Both the position numbers and the translations under genes were made by a program. A stretch of 64,000 bases of DNA from Fredinandcohnia humi (GTDB lineage: Bacteria; Bacillota; Bacilli; Bacillales; Bacillaceae_L), in the NCBI RefSeq assembly GCF_001439915.1, contig NZ_LMBW01000010.1:87453-151452 (forward strand). Direction: 5' to 3'. Below are positions 61,950 through 64,000 of the stretch, piece by piece; position 1 is the stretch's first letter; every line of letters starts with the position of its first letter. The notes beneath the pieces were generated by a model that did not search any database, had not been told where the DNA came from, and was given only the letters and a program-made list of their open reading frames with translations.

Positions 61950-62070
61950 GTCTAGCTCCAGCGCCTAGCCCCTCGAGGTCACAAGCCAATCTGTCAAGAA
62001 GGTCAAAGAACAACCTTCTAGCCATCTCGTCTTGTGCTTGTCGGGGCTGTTCAAGGCGCTTGCGCTTTGG
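61950..62070 (+). repeat. dispersed intergenic repeat, copy 2
   Basis: It begins TCTAGCTCCAGCGCCTAGCC, continues CCTCGAGGTCACAAGCCAATC, AGAAGGTCAAAGAACAACC and TCTTGTGCTTGTCGGGG, and ends AAGGCGCTTGCGCTTTGG. The same blocks occur at 4.2 kb and, inverted, at 35.4 kb. The CGCC...GGCG ends can pair. No gene lies here. Confidence 0.8.
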
Positions 62071-62159
62071 TTTGTGGGACGGGGAGTATTTTTTATTTTT
62101 TTCTTGTGCAGCGTAACAATGTTATGTTACACTGCGTTTATAGAAAGGGGCCGTTAGAA

Positions 62160-62786
62160 ATGAGTGAAGAGTTATTATCGAAAAAAGAATTACTTGAAGA
62201 AACAGGCATTTCTTATGGGCAACTCTACAGATGGAAGCGAAAAGATTTGATACCAGAGGACTGGTTTATTCGTAAATCCACCTTTACTGGGCAAGAGACC
62301 TTTTTTCCAAAAGAAAGGATCCTTGAGCGAATTGATCGGATTCAAAAAATGAAGGAAAGTCTTTCCCTTGACGAAATGGCAGAAATGTTCTCGCCAAGTG
62401 TCGGTGAGTTGAACCTAACCAAAATGGAACTTGTGAAACGAGGTCTCGCTTCAGAAACGACCATCAATCTCTACCTAGAACAAAGGAAAGAAAGCCCAGA
62501 CCAGTTTCATTTTGAAGGAATCCTAACAGTCTATATGGTTGAAAAGCTTCTTCAATCAGGAGATATCAGTCTTGAAGAAGCGAAAATGGTAATCCAAGTT
62601 TCAAACGATTATTTTGCAAAAGAAAAACAAAGCTACGGTGAACTAGTGATCCTCCGCAAACTAGGTGTATCGACATGTTTTATCGTGCAAAGTACAACAG
62701 ATTTGGTAATCGAACAAGGAACAAAGCTAATCGTTAAGATCATTTTTACGAATGAAATTGAAGAATTGCGAACAAAATTAATCTAA
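62160..62786 (+). CDS. YhbD-like protein (DUF4004)
   Basis: A 208-residue protein with a MerR-like N-terminal helix-turn-helix: SKKELLEETGISYGQLYRWK (about 7-26), followed by LIPEDWFIRKSTFTGQETFF. The rest is helical. It matches YhbD of B. subtilis, a protein of unknown function encoded beside bactofilin-like YhbE/YhbF. The true start is the ATG at 62160, behind AAAGGGG; the frame is open upstream through the repeat. It is probably cotranscribed with the next gene. Confidence 0.82.
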   Translation: MSEELLSKKELLEETGISYGQLYRWKRKDLIPEDWFIRKSTFTGQETFFPKERILERIDRIQKMKESLSLDEMAEMFSPSVGELNLTKMELVKRGLASETTINLYLEQRKESPDQFHFEGILTVYMVEKLLQSGDISLEEAKMVIQVSNDYFAKEKQSYGELVILRKLGVSTCFIVQSTTDLVIEQGTKLIVKIIFTNEIEELRTKLI

Positions 62787-62801
62787 ATTGGAGGCTAAAG
62801 T

Positions 62802-63527
62802 ATGGTGAATGTAGAAAATCAAGGGAACTTACTGATTAATGGAACGGGAGCTTCTGGTGGCGGAAGTTTTAATCGGGTATTGATTAATGGAAAAGGTACT
62901 GTAACCGGCGATACTGAATGCAATGATTTTAAAATCAATGGCACTGGCACCGTTACTGGGAATTTGAAAGGAAATGAAGGAAGAATAAACGGCAGCGGAA
63001 ACATTGAAGGCTCCATCGAATTTGATCATTTTACAATTGATGGTACTGGCGGTATTCGTGATCATGCAAAAGTAAATAAAATGAAGATTTCAGGTAAAGG
63101 AAAAATTGGCTGCAGCTTAAAAGGGGAAGAAATAAGAATTAGAGGCAAGGCAACGATTGACGAAGATTGTGAGACTGAAGAATTCAAATGCGAAGGGAGC
63201 TTCGCAATTGGAGGATTATTAAATGCAGACGTCATTGATATCTCCATTGCCGGCGAATGTCACGCGAAAGAAATCGGAGGTCGAATCATTAAGGTCAAAA
63301 AAGGAATTTTTAGTTTCCTAAATAATATTTTTAAATCTGTCTATCCAATCTCCCTGACAGCTGAAATCATCGAGGCAGATGAAATTGATATCGAATTTAC
63401 AAACGCTAAAATGATTCGAGGAAATAACGTCAACATCGGTCCAAACTGCGAAATTGAGGTTGTTGAATACAAAGTAACATTCACACAGGACCCATCCGCA
63501 AAAGTAAAAGAAGCTATAAAAATCTAA
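62802..63527 (+). CDS. YhbE-like polymer-forming (bactofilin-like) protein
   Basis: A 241-residue protein built almost wholly of short beta-helix repeats of the type INGxGxVxGxxxxxxFxINGTG (seen about every 18-20 residues in the first 140), then a less regular C-terminal part. This is the pattern of bactofilin/YhbE-YhbF proteins, which form cytoplasmic polymers, though the N-terminal glycine-rich blocks are more regular than in most. A GGAGG precedes the ATG. The YhbD gene fifteen bases upstream forms an operon with it, as in B. subtilis. Confidence 0.82.
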   Translation: MVNVENQGNLLINGTGASGGGSFNRVLINGKGTVTGDTECNDFKINGTGTVTGNLKGNEGRINGSGNIEGSIEFDHFTIDGTGGIRDHAKVNKMKISGKGKIGCSLKGEEIRIRGKATIDEDCETEEFKCEGSFAIGGLLNADVIDISIAGECHAKEIGGRIIKVKKGIFSFLNNIFKSVYPISLTAEIIEADEIDIEFTNAKMIRGNNVNIGPNCEIEVVEYKVTFTQDPSAKVKEAIKI

Positions 63528-63545
63528 TAGAACAGTGTTTTGTTA

Positions 63546-63580
63546 ATGTCCTTCAATTTTTGTGAGGGGCTTTTTTTGTA
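63546..63580 (+). terminator. weak terminator after the YhbE-like gene
   Basis: CCTTC and GAGGGG can pair across a T-rich loop, followed by CTTTTTTTG. The stem is short, so the call is tentative. Confidence 0.4.
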
Positions 63581-63613
63581 TGGAAGGATGGAGGTGCTTC
63601 AGCCACTCAAGAA

Positions 63614-64000
63614 GTCACTATATACCAGTAATTAGGAGAATGGTGCCACTCCAATCGTTTTTGAAGGTCACTATATTCCAGTAATTAGGGGAATAGTGCC
63701 ACTCCATTTAGTTTTGAAGGTCACTATATACCAGTAATTAGGAGAATAGTGCCCCTCCAATCGTTTTTGAAGGTCACTATATACCAATAATTAGGAGAAT
63801 GGTGCCACTCCATTCGTTTTTGAAGGTCACTATACTCCAGAAATTAGGAGAATGGTGCCACTCCAATCGTTTTTGAAGGCCACTATATACCAGTAATTAG
63901 GAGAATGGTGCCACTCCATTTGGTTTTGAAGGTCACAATATTCCAGTAATTAGGGGAATAGTGCCACTCCATTTAGTTTGGAAGGTCACTATATACCAGT
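63614..64000. repeat. tandem array of 53-bp hairpin repeats, running off the right edge
   Basis: GTCACTATA (with small variants) recurs at 63614, 63667, 63720, 63773, 63826, 63879, 63932 and 63985, always 53 bases apart. Each unit contains CACTAT and ATAGTG (or ATGGTG) as hairpin arms around CCAGTAATTAGG, then CCACTCCATT and GTTTTTGAAG. Seven full units and the start of an eighth are in view. The sequence is unrelated to the 52-bp arrays, but the design is the same. Confidence 0.92.

Noticed and set aside
1-64000. tRNA, rRNA, prophage or integrative element
   Set aside because: I found no cloverleaf, rRNA block, integrase, phage structural gene or attachment-site duplication in the window.

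Overview
The window is AT-rich chromosomal DNA from a spore-former-type low-GC Firmicute. I read it as a member of the Bacillaceae (Bacillus/Neobacillus-like). The evidence is strong AGGAGG ribosome sites with ATG/GTG/TTG starts, a T-box leader in front of brnQ, and families typical of Bacillus: NatKR-NatAB, XpaC-TelA, YhbD-YhbE, YtrA/YtrB-like and a YerA-like deaminase. I saw no rRNA, tRNA, prophage, complete insertion sequence or CRISPR array.

Layout. 1-4.3 kb: a cation diffusion facilitator and a membrane GGDEF-EAL protein. 4.7-24.7 kb: a large aromatic-acid catabolic region. It holds a BenE-type benzoate symporter, a crotonase, a 4HBT thioesterase, a PaaX regulator, an MBL hydrolase, an unrelated YerA-like deaminase, the epoxidase genes paaA-paaD-paaB-paaC, a separate PaaD-type zinc ribbon, two 3-hydroxyacyl-CoA dehydrogenase genes (the second lacks catalytic residues), a thiolase remnant, an aldehyde dehydrogenase, a second near-identical crotonase, a benzoate-CoA-ligase-type enzyme and a five-gene Liv-type ABC importer. 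24.8-29 kb: a MarR regulator with a heterodimeric ABC exporter. 29-31.6 kb: glutaminase and a DHA2 exporter. 31.6-35.4 kb: natKR divergent from natAB. 35.6-46 kb: cupin, AGCS symporter, TraB, POT peptide transporter, DoxX, a beta-propeller protein, a UMF1 MFS protein and a phosphodiesterase. 46-50.6 kb: MATE, then UDP-glucose dehydrogenase, PAP2 phosphatase and a GT4 glycosyltransferase. 50.6-53.3 kb: a GntR/ABC operon. 53.9-55.8 kb: xpaC-telA. 55.8-57.5 kb: T-box-brnQ. 57.6-61.9 kb: an IclR regulator with kdgA-kdgK-kduI-kduD (uronate use). 62-63.5 kb: yhbDE-like genes.

How the parts work together. The aromatic region combines a benzoate-type activation module (BenE, ligase, ABC importer) with a phenylacetyl-CoA-epoxidase-type oxygenase (PaaABCD). 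No BoxA/B/C, PaaE, PaaK, PaaG, PaaZ or intact thiolase is in the window. Two promoters in it, upstream of the first crotonase and of paaA, have the same architecture: TTGAyA, 17 bp, TATATT, 8 bp, then a 25-bp inverted repeat of the form wTACG-N13-CGTAAT. A shared regulator, plausibly the local PaaX protein, is therefore likely. I consider this region the best candidate for an undescribed system: a CoA-dependent aerobic aromatic-acid pathway that uses a Paa-type epoxidase on a benzoyl-type substrate.

Non-coding DNA is also notable. Four loci carry tandem repeats with a 52- or 53-bp period. The sequences differ between loci, but every unit contains a short hairpin. At least three intergenic sites carry copies of a 120-180-bp repeat, and a folded element of about 145 nt lies inside the paa operon.
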